Below are positions 16,858 through 27,228 of a stretch of 64,000 nucleotides of DNA, piece after piece. The stretch's first letter is position 1, and each line of letters begins with the position of its first letter. The position numbers and the translations under genes were made by a program. Below the pieces are notes generated by a model. It ran no database searches and was not told where the DNA came from. It saw only the letters and a program-made list of their open reading frames with translations. Location of the stretch: assembly GCF_000177535.2 (NCBI RefSeq), contig NC_015673.1, positions 1,736,001 through 1,800,000 on the forward strand, in the 5' to 3' direction. The stretch is from Corynebacterium resistens DSM 45100. GTDB lineage: Bacteria; Actinomycetota; Actinomycetes; Mycobacteriales; Mycobacteriaceae.

Positions 16858-18375
16858 TTAACGGCCAGGCCGGGGCCTAGCGATTGTATTTTCATCACCA
16901 TCCCACCCATGCATCCGGAAACTCTCCCATGCTTGCCGAATCTCCGAACGCGGATCATTTTGAGTGAAGGATTCTCGTTCCATGATCCGCGTCGCTCGCG
17001 AGGGAACTTTGTACTTCTCCCAACCAGGATCCTCTCCCCAAATGAACCGCCCCCACGCTTGTTGCATCTGCTCGGTCAAAATGTTTTGCTCTTGCCCTAA
17101 CAACAATTTCGCCTTGGAGGCTCCTGAATCACCGAAGATTGCGGACAGTTCCATGGAGTGCATCGCACCAATTCCCAAGCGGCGTAACAGAGCAGGCGCA
17201 TAGTCATAGCGATACATCCACACATCTTTCCCGCTGCGACTGTGCAGCTCCGCCAATCGCACCGATTGCGCCCAGAACACTGCATCTGCCAATAGCTGCG
17301 CAAGATTTGAACGCTTACCTAGATCGCCATACGCGGATTCGATGTATTCAAATCCCTCCGGATCATGAGCGCGCAGCATTCTGCGAGCGGCGTCTGCGCG
17401 CGAGACCTTCGAAAAGTATAGCAACTGCGCTGCCGACAATTCATCGTTATTGGTACCAATCAGCATCGGAACACCCGCTTGAGAACCATCCTCAAACTGA
17501 TCCAAAGGATGCCTTGGGATGAGCCGTCCTCCAATAGCAGTTCCGAAACAGGGGTTCAGTTCTTTCAGACCGCCGCCTCTCCACAGCATCTGCTGCCCCG
17601 CCCGAACCACATCAGCCACCGGCAACCCACGCAATTCTTGCGCTGTCACCGTGCGCGGAACCAAACCACAATATTCGACTAACTTGCGCGCCCAGACTCG
17701 CGACTGCGACGCCGAGTGAACCCCCATTACCGGCGCAGACTGCATGATGACGCGATCATAGAGACCTTGCGATATCGGGCTAGACATTAGAGCTGCGATA
17801 GCAGCGCCGCCAGCTGATTCTCCCATCAACGTCACGCGCAAAGGATCGCCACCGAATGCTGCAATCTCGCGACGCACCCAACGCAAGGCCGCGATCTGAT
17901 CGCTCAACGCCGGATTCGGTTCCCACGAGGCTGTGTTCTCTAAACCTAGAGACGTGAGGTCCACGTACCCTAGTGTTCCCAGTCGAAAGTTCACACCGAC
18001 GTAGACACAATCGATTTCTTTAGCAAAATTGTAGCCGCGCAAAACCGCTGTGTGCGAGGCCCCGGAAAAGAATCCGCCACCGTGAAAATACAAAACCACG
18101 GGCAACGTGGCGTCGGAATCAGGACGAACAATGTCTAAGTTCAAGCAGGCCTCATCGCCAACGACTTTGTCACCCCAGCCATACGTTGTCTGTGGGGCAA
18201 CCGCTCCGTACTCCGAACCGTCCCATACACCGGACCAGACCGCTTTTCGTGGGGCTTCCCACCGCAATGCTGCACCATATGGAATGCCTCGCCACGAGCG
18301 GACACCATCTATGCGAATGCCCGAAACTGCCCCGACGGAAGTTTCTACGATTAATGGTTCTTCGGGCATCACCAT
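16858..18375 (-). CDS. Type-B carboxylesterase
   Basis: This 505-aa alpha/beta hydrolase has the oxyanion-hole motif FHGGGFFSG, the nucleophile elbow GESAGG (Ser near residue 186) and GAMHSMEL (catalytic His near 403), with an acidic residue before TNNDEL or nearby as third member. There is no signal peptide, so it is probably cytoplasmic. The family hydrolyses carboxylic esters of varied size (para-nitrobenzyl esterase, cholinesterase relatives). The start may be ATG 18375 or the in-frame ATG 18369; neither has a strong ribosome site. It is divergent from the EcsC-like gene, 55 nt away. Confidence 0.88.
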   Translation of the reverse strand: MVMPEEPLIVETSVGAVSGIRIDGVRSWRGIPYGAALRWEAPRKAVWSGVWDGSEYGAVAPQTTYGWGDKVVGDEACLNLDIVRPDSDATLPVVLYFHGGGFFSGASHTAVLRGYNFAKEIDCVYVGVNFRLGTLGYVDLTSLGLENTASWEPNPALSDQIAALRWVRREIAAFGGDPLRVTLMGESAGGAAIAALMSSPISQGLYDRVIMQSAPVMGVHSASQSRVWARKLVEYCGLVPRTVTAQELRGLPVADVVRAGQQMLWRGGGLKELNPCFGTAIGGRLIPRHPLDQFEDGSQAGVPMLIGTNNDELSAAQLLYFSKVSRADAARRMLRAHDPEGFEYIESAYGDLGKRSNLAQLLADAVFWAQSVRLAELHSRSGKDVWMYRYDYAPALLRRLGIGAMHSMELSAIFGDSGASKAKLLLGQEQNILTEQMQQAWGRFIWGEDPGWEKYKVPSRATRIMERESFTQNDPRSEIRQAWESFRMHGWDGDENTIARPRPGR

Positions 18376-18417
18376 TCCAACATAGCTGGCGCCTAATCAA
18401 TAGGAGCGAAAAAGCTG

Positions 18418-18423
18418 TAGCCT
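18418..18423 (+). promoter_or_regulatory. -10-like hexamer TAGCCT, leaderless layout
   Basis: TAGCCT ends 7 nt before ATG 18431, and no Shine-Dalgarno lies between. A transcript starting 7-8 nt after the hexamer would begin at the ATG. Inferred from position only. Confidence 0.4.
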
Positions 18424-18430
18424 AAACGCT

Positions 18431-19207
18431 ATGGAATCACCACTTAAAAAGTTTTTGCCTTTTGGTAACAAAGCTGGGAATACAGCAGCCTCCACCCCCA
18501 CCACAGGGACCAGCTTTGCCGTAGGCTCCACCGAGTACCCAGGTGGCATGATCGCTTCTCGGTTTTTCGCCGCAGTGGATCGCAGCGCAAAAATTCAAGC
18601 ACCCGCAATCAAGTCTTACGTGAAGAAACTCACCGAAAAGAACGCGGATAAAACTCTGGCACAAAAGCAAGAGATTCTCGATAAGCAGTTCACAAACTTG
18701 CTAACCGGAACCGGCGCTGGGACGGGTGGAGTCGCGGCTGTTCCGGGCCTTGGGACTCTCCTTTCTGTTGGCGCCATCGGAGGCGAATCGATTCTCGTGC
18801 TTGAGGCATGTGGTCTATACGCACTAGCTTCAGCTCATCTGCACGGGATCGACATCGAAGATGAGGAACAGCGGCGAGCAATTGTCCTACTATCGGTCTC
18901 CGGCGCGGATGATAACGAACTGGTAAGTGCACTATCACAGGGATCCACAATGGCGTCGGTAAAGTCCCTGCGCGGTGTTACTAAAGCACCGAAGAAAGAG
19001 CTCCCGATGATCAACGGCGTGATCGGCAAGCTGGCATTACGCCAAATTCGCCGAGCCTTCGCCAAGGGGCTGTTCCGCAAGATCATGCCGTTCGGCATCG
19101 GCGTAGTGCTTGGCGTTACCGCCAACCGTGCGATCGCTAAAGCGATGATCGAACAAGTTCACCAGTTCGTGACGGAAGCTGCACCACTTCCTGATTCAGC
19201 TAATTAG
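18431..19207 (+). CDS. EcsC-like protein
   Basis: This 258-aa protein has a Ser/Thr/Ala-rich N-terminus (1-40), then two amphipathic to hydrophobic regions: a glycine-zipper stretch at about 95-125 (GTGAGTGG, AAVPGLGTLL, then SVGAIGGES) and another near 212-232. This arrangement resembles EcsC-domain proteins, whose biochemical role is unsettled. It lacks a cleavable signal; membrane association is likely. The gene is followed by a hairpin at 19266-19293 and then odhA, so it is probably its own unit. Family placement is moderate. Confidence 0.7.
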   Translation: MESPLKKFLPFGNKAGNTAASTPTTGTSFAVGSTEYPGGMIASRFFAAVDRSAKIQAPAIKSYVKKLTEKNADKTLAQKQEILDKQFTNLLTGTGAGTGGVAAVPGLGTLLSVGAIGGESILVLEACGLYALASAHLHGIDIEDEEQRRAIVLLSVSGADDNELVSALSQGSTMASVKSLRGVTKAPKKELPMINGVIGKLALRQIRRAFAKGLFRKIMPFGIGVVLGVTANRAIAKAMIEQVHQFVTEAAPLPDSAN

Positions 19208-19265
19208 CTTGTCACTCTGAGAGTCGATCTGTTCTTCCATCCGACGGATTGACACTGCTTCCCGT

Positions 19266-19293
19266 TGGGGGATCCACCCGTAGTGATCCCCCA
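19266..19293. terminator. Hairpin between EcsC-like gene and odhA
   Basis: TGGGGGATC (19266-19274) and GATCCCCCA (19285-19293) form a perfect 9-bp stem with a 10-nt loop. No T-run follows, so termination would be inefficient; a regulatory structure is possible. Confidence 0.5.
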
Positions 19294-19464
19294 TGAAGCG
19301 AAAACAACCACCGCCCCACCATAATGGGGGCACCAGAAAGCACCTTTCAACTGCATATATGTCAATAACTGCCCAGCCCCCTCGGCCGTGGGCTATATGA
19401 CCAGTTGTAGTAGGGTGGTTGGACGGGACTTTAAAGTCATTAAGGAAAGAGGCGAGGACCTGCT

Positions 19465-22400
19465 GTGAGCAGCGCAAATTTCGGTCAGAATGAATGGCTG
19501 GTAGACGAGATGTACCAGCAGTACAAGCAAAACCCGCAGTCGGTGGACGCCGACTGGCGCGAATTTTTCGAAAAGAACGGTTCGAAGGGTGCTTCTGACA
19601 ACCAGGCATCCGCTCCGCAGCGTGAGGCTGCGGGCAACACCTCCACCCAGTCTGTACAGCCATCCTCTCAGAGCGCTACCAAGGCTCCGACAGCGAAGGC
19701 GAAGCAGGCTCCGGTAGACGGTGCCCGTAATAAGGTCGCACGACCTATTCCTCCGCGCGTGGCTCCACCAGCCCCCAAGGCTCCGGTAGACGCTCCAGAA
19801 CCAGGCGAAACTGTGCTACGCGGCCCGGCAAAGGCTGTCGCGAAGAACATGGATATCTCCCTAGAGATCCCAACGGCAACCTCCGTTCGCGACATGCCAG
19901 CGAAGCTGATGTTCGAAAACCGCGCGGTGCTGAACGAGACTCTGGTAGCTCGTGGTGGCGGCAAGATTAGTTTTACGCACATTATCGGCTACGCCCTGAT
20001 TCAAGCGGTCAAGGCTCACCCGGATATGAACAACAACTATGCGGTAGTTGACGGCAAGCCGACGTTGGTTACCCCCGAGCACATCAACCTTGGTCTAGCT
20101 ATCGATATGCAGGCCAAAAATGGCTCTCGGTCCCTTGTGGTTGCGGCCATCAAGGAAGCGGAGACCTTGAGCTTCGCGGAGTTCATTGAAAAGTACGAGG
20201 ATATCGTCGTCCGAGCTCGCAAGGGCAAGCTCACGATGGACGACTTCAGCGGTGTCACTATTTCCCTCACCAACCCAGGTGGTATTGGCACCCGCCACTC
20301 GGTGCCACGCCTGACCAAGGGGCAAGGCGCCATCATCGGCGTGGGATCCATGGACTACCCTGCTGAGTTCGCGGGCGCATCGGAGGATCGCCTAGGTGAA
20401 ATGGGCATCGGCAAGCTCGTCACCATGACTTCTACCTACGATCACCGCATCATCCAGGGTGCGGAATCCGGTGAGTTCCTGCGTACCATGAGCCGCCTGC
20501 TGGTCGACGACAAATTCTGGGACGACATTTTCGAGGCAATGCGCGTGCCCTACGCTCCCGTTCGCTGGAGCCAAGACCTGCCGAATATCGGGGTAGATAA
20601 GTCCACCCGGGTTATGCAGCTCATCGAGGCTTACCGCGCTCGCGGGCACCTCAAGGCCGACATCAACCCATTGCAGTGGACCCACCCTGGCCTGCCCATG
20701 CCGGATAAGTCCGATTTGAACATTGAGTCGCACGGTTTGACCCTGTGGGACTTCGACCGCACGTTCAACGTCGGTGGATTTGCAGGTCGCGAGACGATGA
20801 CCCTGCGCGAGGTGCTCGCTACTCTACGCAAGGCCTACACTCTGAAGGTTGGTTCTGAATACACCCACATCATGGACGCCGAAGAGCGTCAGTGGCTACA
20901 GGACCACATTGAAGAGGGCCAGGCTACCTTCAGCCCAGCTGAGCAAAAATACATTCTGCAGAAGCTGAACTCCGCGGAAGCATTTGAGAACTTCCTGCAG
21001 ACTAAGTACGTGGGCCAGAAGCGTTTCTCCCTTGAAGGTGCAGAAACGCTGATCCCAATGATGGATGCCGCCATCGACCGCGCAGCGGGCGCTGACCTCG
21101 ATGAGGTCGTTATCGCCATGCCACACCGCGGCCGTCTTAACGTTCTGGCCAACATTGTGGGCAAGCCCTACTCCAAGATCTTTACTGAGTTCGAGGGCAA
21201 CATCGACCCAGCCGCTGCTGGTGGCTCTGGTGACGTGAAATACCACTTGGGCGACAAGGGTCACTACCACCAGATGTTTGGTGAAGGTGAGATCGACGTC
21301 AGCTTGGCGGCAAACCCCTCTCACCTTGAAGCTGTAAACCCTGTAATGGAAGGCATCGCACGCGCGAAGCAGGATCTGCTTAACCGTGGACAGGACATGC
21401 ACACCGTCATGCCTGTGCTGCTGCACGGCGACGCCGCGTTTGCTGGCTTGGGTGTAGTTCAAGAGACCATCAACCTTTTCAAGCTAGATGCCTACAGCGT
21501 GGGTGGCACCGTCCACATCGTCGTGAATAACCAGATCGGCTTCACCACTACTCCTGACGCTGGTCGCTCCACCCATTACGCAACAGACCTAGCTAAGGGC
21601 TTCGACTGCCCAGTATTCCACGTCAATGGTGATGACCCTGAAGCGTGTGTTTGGGTGGCTCAACTGGCTGTGGATTACCGTAACCGCTTCGGTAAAGACG
21701 TATTCATCGACCTCGTGACCTACCGTCGTCGTGGCCACAACGAAGCCGATGATCCTTCCATGACCCAGCCACTGATGTACGACATCATCGGTGAACTTCC
21801 CACCTCACGTGCGCAGTACACCGAGGCGCTCATCGGGCGTGGCGATCTGTCGGAGGAAGACGCCGAGAAGGTTCAGCGTGACTTCCACGACCAGCTTGAA
21901 ACGGTCTTCAATGAAGTACGTGAAGCCGAAAAGGGTGCCGCTGCCAAGGAGCAGCATGGAATCACCGCCTCCCAGGAGTTGCCACACGGCCTCGATACCT
22001 CGGTCGACCTTGAGCTCATCGAAAAGATCGGTGACCTCTTCCACGACGTACCAGAGGACTTCACTCCTCACCCACGCGTGAAGCCTGTTATTAAGCGCCG
22101 TAAGGAAATGTCGCGTAAGGGTGGCATTGACTGGGCATTTGCTGAGTTGTTGGCCTTCGGTTCTCTGGTTGAGGGCGGTAAGCTAGTCCGCTTGGTCGGT
22201 GAAGACAGCCTGCGTGGCACCTTCACCCAGCGTCACTGCGTACTCTTCGACCACGAAGACCACGATCGCTACAACCCTCTACAGGTGCTCGGTGAAGAAG
22301 CCGGCAACGGTGGACGCTTCGTGGCATACAACTCCGCTTTGACCGAATTTGCAGGCATGGGCTTCGAATACGGTTACTCCGTGGGTAACCCCGATGCTCT

Positions 22401-23163
22401 CGTGGCTTGGGAAGCACAGTTCGGCGACTTCGCTAATGGTGCACAAACCATCATCGATGAATACGTTTCTTCCGGTGAGGCCAAGTGGGGCCAAATCTCC
22501 AGCTTGGTCCTGCTGTTGCCACATGGTTACGAAGGTCAGGGCCCGGATCACTCCTCCGCACGTATCGAGCGTTTCCTGCAGATGTCTGCTGAGGGCACGT
22601 GGACCATTGCCCAGCCTTCCACCCCCGCCAACTTCTTCCACCTGCTGCGTCGACATGCGCTGGGCAGCTTGAAGCGCCCACTGGTTGTCTTCACGCCGAA
22701 GTCCATGCTGCGTAACAAGGCTGCAGTTTCTAGCATTGAAGATTTCACCGAGGTCAAGAAGTTCCAGTCGGTTATTGACGATCCGAACCAGAACGGCAAG
22801 AACGAGGACGTCCGTTACGTACTCATGTGCTCGGGCAAGGTTTACTACGACCTAGAGAAGAAGCGACAAGAGGACAAGCGTGACGATGTCGCAATTGTCC
22901 GCGTGGAAATGCTTCACCCGATCCCACACAACCGAATCAAGAGTGCTTTGGAAAACTACCCCAACGCCGAGGTTCGGTGGGTTCAGGACGAACCAGCCAA
23001 CCAAGGTCCATGGCCATTCCTGGCTCTCGAACTGCCAGAGAAGATTCCTGGACTTCAGCTCAAGCGTGTGTCTCGCCGTGCACAGGCTTCCACCGCAACT
23101 GGTGTCGCGAAGGTCCACCAACTGGAGCAGAAGCAGCTCATCGAGGAAGCATTCAAGAAGTAA
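19465..23163 (+). CDS. odhA: 2-oxoglutarate dehydrogenase fused E2-E1 subunit (OdhA)
   Basis: This 1232-aa enzyme oxidatively decarboxylates 2-oxoglutarate in the TCA cycle. Residues 1-40 are the E1 N-terminal helix, 41-115 an Ala/Pro/Lys linker, and about 115-350 an E2 acyltransferase domain with the catalytic [13 protein letters not shown] near residue 326. From about 380 comes the thiamine-diphosphate E1: [22 protein letters not shown] (about 655), NNQIGFTT (about 688), [13 protein letters not shown]. There is no lipoyl domain, so lipoyl groups must come from pyruvate dehydrogenase E2, as described for corynebacteria, where FHA protein OdhI inhibits the enzyme. GTG 19465 follows GGCGAGGA. 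It is monocistronic, with a terminator at 23286. Confidence 0.97.
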   Translation: MSSANFGQNEWLVDEMYQQYKQNPQSVDADWREFFEKNGSKGASDNQASAPQREAAGNTSTQSVQPSSQSATKAPTAKAKQAPVDGARNKVARPIPPRVAPPAPKAPVDAPEPGETVLRGPAKAVAKNMDISLEIPTATSVRDMPAKLMFENRAVLNETLVARGGGKISFTHIIGYALIQAVKAHPDMNNNYAVVDGKPTLVTPEHINLGLAIDMQAKNGSRSLVVAAIKEAETLSFAEFIEKYEDIVVRARKGKLTMDDFSGVTISLTNPGGIGTRHSVPRLTKGQGAIIGVGSMDYPAEFAGASEDRLGEMGIGKLVTMTSTYDHRIIQGAESGEFLRTMSRLLVDDKFWDDIFEAMRVPYAPVRWSQDLPNIGVDKSTRVMQLIEAYRARGHLKADINPLQWTHPGLPMPDKSDLNIESHGLTLWDFDRTFNVGGFAGRETMTLREVLATLRKAYTLKVGSEYTHIMDAEERQWLQDHIEEGQATFSPAEQKYILQKLNSAEAFENFLQTKYVGQKRFSLEGAETLIPMMDAAIDRAAGADLDEVVIAMPHRGRLNVLANIVGKPYSKIFTEFEGNIDPAAAGGSGDVKYHLGDKGHYHQMFGEGEIDVSLAANPSHLEAVNPVMEGIARAKQDLLNRGQDMHTVMPVLLHGDAAFAGLGVVQETINLFKLDAYSVGGTVHIVVNNQIGFTTTPDAGRSTHYATDLAKGFDCPVFHVNGDDPEACVWVAQLAVDYRNRFGKDVFIDLVTYRRRGHNEADDPSMTQPLMYDIIGELPTSRAQYTEALIGRGDLSEEDAEKVQRDFHDQLETVFNEVREAEKGAAAKEQHGITASQELPHGLDTSVDLELIEKIGDLFHDVPEDFTPHPRVKPVIKRRKEMSRKGGIDWAFAELLAFGSLVEGGKLVRLVGEDSLRGTFTQRHCVLFDHEDHDRYNPLQVLGEEAGNGGRFVAYNSALTEFAGMGFEYGYSVGNPDALVAWEAQFGDFANGAQTIIDEYVSSGEAKWGQISSLVLLLPHGYEGQGPDHSSARIERFLQMSAEGTWTIAQPSTPANFFHLLRRHALGSLKRPLVVFTPKSMLRNKAAVSSIEDFTEVKKFQSVIDDPNQNGKNEDVRYVLMCSGKVYYDLEKKRQEDKRDDVAIVRVEMLHPIPHNRIKSALENYPNAEVRWVQDEPANQGPWPFLALELPEKIPGLQLKRVSRRAQASTATGVAKVHQLEQKQLIEEAFKK

Positions 23164-23285
23164 CCTTGGGCCTCTTCGCGTGGACAATCCATGCACACCC
23201 ACGTGCACCGCTGCGAGTGACTGTGTAAGTAAGCCCTAGTTACCCGCTTCCGGTCACAACCTAAAGCGCCCACGAGGTATCACCA

Positions 23286-23332
23286 ACTCGCATCGTTCGC
23301 CCCAAACAGGGGCAAGCGATGCGAGTTTTTTT
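23286..23332 (+). terminator. Rho-independent terminator of odhA
   Basis: ACTCGCATCG begins an 18-nt arm (23286-23303) pairing with 23309-23326 (10 perfect outer pairs, GCCCC/GGGGC inner pairs), followed by T7 at 23326-23332. It lies 123 nt beyond the odhA stop. Confidence 0.9.
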
Positions 23333-23472
23333 GTTTTGACTCTCACACTAGAAATGACCGCCTATCCTCGAAAGGTCACATGTGCCTCCCAGTGGCACAT
23401 CGCTGATCGCGCAAGACACCCACGCGTGATCAGCACGGCGCAATTACAGCCTGACCAGAAAGGGCATGTCTC

Positions 23473-24924
23473 ATGACAAACCCAGAATCCGGCGCCACCA
23501 CAAATGGAGCCATCAATACCTCCCCTTCGCCCTCCAAGCGGGCCGCTGCTCCCCGCCCAACCGCGGGTGGTCTGAAACACCGGCATCTACATTTCATCGC
23601 ACTCGGTTCAGCCATCGGCACGGGGCTTTTCTACGGCTCTTCTTCGGCCATTCAAGCTGCTGGACCATCGGTTCTGCTGATGTACATCGTCGCAGGCGCG
23701 GTTGTTTACTTCATGCTTCGCGGCCTCGGTGAACTCGTCCTCCGTAACCCCAACCTTGGATCGTTCGCTGAGTACGCCACGAGGTACCTTGGCCGGTGGG
23801 CAGGCTTCATCACGGGTTGGATGTTTGCGCTAGAAATGGTGATCGTCTGTTTGGCAGACCTTTCGGCTATCGGCATCTATATGAAGTTCTGGTTCCCTGA
23901 CGTAGCCGCATGGGTATGGGTCGCAGCGACACTGTTGGTCGTGGGTGCTGCAAATATCGCCAGCACAAAGATGTTCGGCGAACTTGAATTTGCTCTCACC
24001 TTGGTTAAAGTCGGTGCCGTTGTTGCCATGATTCTCGGTGGCGCTGCTGTCATCATTTTCGGACTCTCGGAAGCTCACACCACCGGCCCCGCAAACCTTG
24101 TCAACGACGGGGGCTTCTTCCCAAATGGCTTCGGTGGCCTAGTCGGTGCCTTCATTCTCGTGCTATTCGCTTTTGGCGGTACGGAGATCATCGGTGTGGC
24201 AGGTGCGTCCACGGACAATCCAGAAAAAGCTGTCCCGAAGGCCATCAACACCGTTCCGTTCCGTATTCTGCTGTTCTACGTGCTATCAATCCTGATTATC
24301 TTGCTGATCAACCCGTGGCGCACCATCGATGGCGAGCAGTCCCCCTTCGTGCAAATCTTTAGCTCCCTAGGCATCTCATGGGCAGCTGCATTGCTCAACG
24401 TGGTGGTCATCACCGCCGCCGTCTCCGCGATCAACGCTGATATCTTCGGCGCAGGTCGCGTGCTAAGCGGTTTAGCGAAGGATCGACTAGCACCGAAGGT
24501 TATGGCGAAAACCAAGGGTGATGTTCCGGTTATCACTACCGTCGTGCTTATTGTTGTGCTGGTCATCGGGGTTATCCTCAATGCCCTCATCCCCGAGAAG
24601 ATCTTCACAATCTTCGCATCCCTCGCAACGTTCGCCACCGTATTCGTCTGGCTAATGATCTTGCTCGCCCACCTGGCCTCGCGTCGCGGGCTAACCCCCG
24701 AGCAAGTATCCGCCCTCACTTACCGCGTGCCGTTCTGGCCCATCGGCCAGTATTTCTCGATTTTCATGATCTTGCTGGCTTTCGGTGTGCTTGCGTGGGA
24801 AGAAGAATTCAGAATCTCCCTAGCCACAGGCGCTGGCTTCATTATCATCATGAACGTTTTCTACCTAGTAATGAAACCTGGCGCAGATTCGGAGCCACAC
24901 ACGACAGCTTCTAATTCCAGCTAG
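23473..24924 (+). CDS. Amino-acid permease, APC family
   Basis: This 483-aa transporter has about 12 membrane helices. The first, with ALGSAIGTGLFYGSSSAI, is the substrate-binding unwound helix typical of the amino-acid transporter (AAT) branch, which includes AroP, LysP, GabP and AnsP. FGGTEIIGVAGAS in helix 6 and an N-terminal Ser/Pro/Ala tail fit too. It would import an amino acid with protons; substrate cannot be told from sequence. ATG 23473 follows AGAAAGGG. It converges, with a 28-nt gap, on the lipoprotein gene, and no terminator is visible between them. Confidence 0.88.
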   Translation: MTNPESGATTNGAINTSPSPSKRAAAPRPTAGGLKHRHLHFIALGSAIGTGLFYGSSSAIQAAGPSVLLMYIVAGAVVYFMLRGLGELVLRNPNLGSFAEYATRYLGRWAGFITGWMFALEMVIVCLADLSAIGIYMKFWFPDVAAWVWVAATLLVVGAANIASTKMFGELEFALTLVKVGAVVAMILGGAAVIIFGLSEAHTTGPANLVNDGGFFPNGFGGLVGAFILVLFAFGGTEIIGVAGASTDNPEKAVPKAINTVPFRILLFYVLSILIILLINPWRTIDGEQSPFVQIFSSLGISWAAALLNVVVITAAVSAINADIFGAGRVLSGLAKDRLAPKVMAKTKGDVPVITTVVLIVVLVIGVILNALIPEKIFTIFASLATFATVFVWLMILLAHLASRRGLTPEQVSALTYRVPFWPIGQYFSIFMILLAFGVLAWEEEFRISLATGAGFIIIMNVFYLVMKPGADSEPHTTASNSS

Positions 24925-24952
24925 GGCACGGCACACCCCTCCCAGCTAACAT

Positions 24953-25675
24953 TCACTCCCCCGCTTTTGAGGCTTTAGCTTTTCCTTCCTCATCTTGCGG
25001 GGGTTCCTTTTTAGAACCATCCCTCTCGCTTCCCAGCATCTCAGTACTCACCCCACCAGCGACGTTATTCAACTGGCGACGGTCAAACCTCTTGAGCTTA
25101 TCGTTGTCATACAAAGCCACAATGTTTTGTGGCAGAGTCTCATCAGGGCAAATACTTGCGATACCAGGATCCGATGCAGCCACACCGGCGGGCAGGGCAG
25201 CCATCATGGTGCTGTGAGTAATGTCGCGCCATTTCGCCGGATCAGGTTTGTCTTCTTTCCTATAGAGTTCACGTAGCTGCTGGCCCTTGTGGGCGTCGAG
25301 TAAATCCAGCAACTCGCCCACACAGCCGAAAGTAACTTGAATACGCCCAGAACGTAGATCATCAATCCGCTGTCGAGGATCGATAGTCACCCGCTCCACT
25401 TCGAACTTCTCATTCGTTTCGGGGTCAGCCTTCTCCAACGCATGCTGATAATACAGTCCGAGCGAGTCAGCCTCGCGCGACCCAATACCTAGCTTTTTGG
25501 TTGGGCTGTGGGGAACTCCAATGGACAACACTGGGCTGGATTCGCCACTACAACTACTTATTCCGACGCCCACGGCAGCCACCGTCAACATTCCCAAGCA
25601 GGCACGTATCGTCCGCTGTGCAGCACGAGGTGTGCGAGCGAGACGGCTAAAGCTGGCATTCATGGATTTCCCCAT
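24953..25675 (-). CDS. Putative solute-binding lipoprotein
   Basis: This 240-aa protein has a Tat/Sec-like basic N-terminus and a hydrophobic segment ending VGISSC, a plausible lipobox with Cys near residue 42. The mature part (LSIGVPHSP, RSGRIQVTFGCVGELLDLL) resembles the first lobe of periplasmic-binding proteins but is short for a full two-lobe protein. The C-terminal 30 residues are Lys/Glu-rich and disordered. ATG 25675 is preceded by GAGGA at 7 nt. It lies 19 nt after the small membrane protein, likely one transcript. Ligand unknown. Confidence 0.75.
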   Translation of the reverse strand: MGKSMNASFSRLARTPRAAQRTIRACLGMLTVAAVGVGISSCSGESSPVLSIGVPHSPTKKLGIGSREADSLGLYYQHALEKADPETNEKFEVERVTIDPRQRIDDLRSGRIQVTFGCVGELLDLLDAHKGQQLRELYRKEDKPDPAKWRDITHSTMMAALPAGVAASDPGIASICPDETLPQNIVALYDNDKLKRFDRRQLNNVAGGVSTEMLGSERDGSKKEPPQDEEGKAKASKAGE

Positions 25676-25694
25676 CTGATGATCCTCGTCGTGT

Positions 25695-25928
25695 TCAGAA
25701 CCACGTCAGGTAGTAGGCAACTGCAAAAGCTAGGACAGGCACGATATTCCAAAGAGTGCGAAACCGGAATCCGTCCCCCGGCCACGGCTTGCGCCCCGCG
25801 AGCACCACAGCAATCAGTGAGACGGCGGCGGCTACTGTGTATGCACCGACGAACGAATGCCCGACGACGAGGAAAAAGAGGGCTGCCCCCACTAATCCTC
25901 CGGCGAAGAGCCGACCGATAACGTGCAC
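25695..25928 (-). CDS. Small membrane protein (77 aa)
   Basis: GTG 25928 is preceded by AAAGG. The product has three hydrophobic helices (about 5-22, 27-44, 60-77) with a short basic loop GRKPWPGDGFRFR. It forms a probable operon with the lipoprotein 19 nt downstream and could be its membrane partner, though no transporter motif is present. I do not recognise the family. Confidence 0.7.
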   Translation of the reverse strand: MHVIGRLFAGGLVGAALFFLVVGHSFVGAYTVAAAVSLIAVVLAGRKPWPGDGFRFRTLWNIVPVLAFAVAYYLTWF

Positions 25929-26074
25929 CGAACCTGCCTTTCAACGCATTTAAAAAAATCTGGATTAAGTTTACTCTGCGGTGCCGTGACGTCCGAACTC
26001 AACAACCACGATCATGGAAGCGATACCCCACCGAATTAGCACCGTGTACAGGGTGCGTTAGACTGGCAACCATC

Positions 26075-27205
26075 ATGTCTCAAGTTACTGAATCCGCTGT
26101 CCGCAGCGCGCTATCCCGCGTAGAGGATCCCGAGCTTAACAAGCCGATCACTGAGCTCGGCATGGTGAAGTCAATCGAGATTAACGGTTCTGACGTAGCC
26201 GTGGAGATTTACCTCACCATCGCTGGTTGCCCGATGAAAAACCACTTGGTCGAAAAGACCAAGCAGGCCACCGAATCCGTCGATGGAGTAGAAAGCGCCA
26301 CCGTCACCACCGACGTGATGAATGATGAGCAACGCCGCGAGCTGCGCATGAAGGTACGCGGGGACTCCGCTGATCCAGTAATTCCGTTCGCGCAACCAGA
26401 ATCGACAACACGTGTCTATGCCGTGGCTTCCGGCAAGGGAGGCGTGGGTAAATCCAGCGTTACAGTTAACCTCGCTGTGGGGCTGGCCAAGCGTGGCCTA
26501 AAGGTGGGTATCATCGATGCCGATATCTACGGCCACTCCATCCCCCACTTGATGGGCAGCACTGATAAACCCCACCAGGTCGACGAGATGATCATGCCTT
26601 TGCAGGCTCACGGTGTGAAGTTGATTTCCATCGGCCATTTCTTGGGCGATAATTCACCTGTCGTATGGCGCGGACCGATGCTGCATCGGGCAATTCAACA
26701 GTTCTTGGGCGATGTCTTCTGGGGGGACCTCGATATTCTGCTGCTGGATCTACCCCCAGGAACCGGAGATGTGGCAATTTCTGTGGCGCAGTTGGTGCCT
26801 AATGCGGAGCTGTTGATCGTGACCACTCCCCAAGCTGCTGCCGCTGAAGTTGCCGAGCGTGCTGGCTCGATTTCTCAGCAGACCCGCCAGCGGATTGGTG
26901 GGGTTATCGAGAATATGAGCTGGATGAATATGCCAGATGGTTCGAAGATGGAAGTGTTTGGCTCCGGTGGTGGCCAATTCGTGGCTGACCGTTTGTCTAA
27001 GATCGCTGGCACTAAGGTTCCACTACTCGGCCAGATTCCGTTGGATCCAAACCTGCGCATTGGTGGCGACTTGGGCAATCCTATTGTGATTTCAGAGCCG
27101 GACAGTGAAGCTGCAATTGCTTTCGGTGGCATCGCAGACCACCTATCGATGCGCCGCTCTTCGCTCGCGGGCAAGTCTCTTAACCTGGGCGTGACCCGCA
27201 AGTAG
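26075..27205 (+). CDS. mrp: Mrp/ApbC iron-sulfur carrier ATPase
   Basis: This 376-aa protein has an N-terminal MIP18/DUF59 domain (1-95, with GCPMK) and a deviant Walker A loop SGKGGVGKSSVTVNLA near residues 119-134, then DADIYGHSIPHLMG and LDLPPGTGD. Mrp proteins bind and transfer Fe-S clusters. The usual C-terminal CxxC cluster-binding pair is not present in the region after GVIENMSW, which reads NMPDGSKMEVFGSGGG; this loss is common in some actinobacterial members. TAGACT 10 nt before ATG suggests a very short leader. It converges on tatB. Confidence 0.93.
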   Translation: MSQVTESAVRSALSRVEDPELNKPITELGMVKSIEINGSDVAVEIYLTIAGCPMKNHLVEKTKQATESVDGVESATVTTDVMNDEQRRELRMKVRGDSADPVIPFAQPESTTRVYAVASGKGGVGKSSVTVNLAVGLAKRGLKVGIIDADIYGHSIPHLMGSTDKPHQVDEMIMPLQAHGVKLISIGHFLGDNSPVVWRGPMLHRAIQQFLGDVFWGDLDILLLDLPPGTGDVAISVAQLVPNAELLIVTTPQAAAAEVAERAGSISQQTRQRIGGVIENMSWMNMPDGSKMEVFGSGGGQFVADRLSKIAGTKVPLLGQIPLDPNLRIGGDLGNPIVISEPDSEAAIAFGGIADHLSMRRSSLAGKSLNLGVTRK

Positions 27206-27207
27206 CC

Positions 27208-27224
27208 CCCTGCGCTTCGCAGGG
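27208..27224. terminator. Short hairpin between mrp and tatB
   Basis: CCCTGCG (27208-27214), CTT, CGCAGGG (27218-27224): a perfect 7-bp stem 3 nt after the mrp stop, without a proper T-run. A weak convergent terminator at best. Confidence 0.45.
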
Positions 27225-27228
27225 AAAA

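Noticed and set aside
16567..17100. 177-codon plus-strand ORF
   Set aside because: Its second half is antisense to the carboxylesterase and the translation shows no domain, so it is treated as chance.
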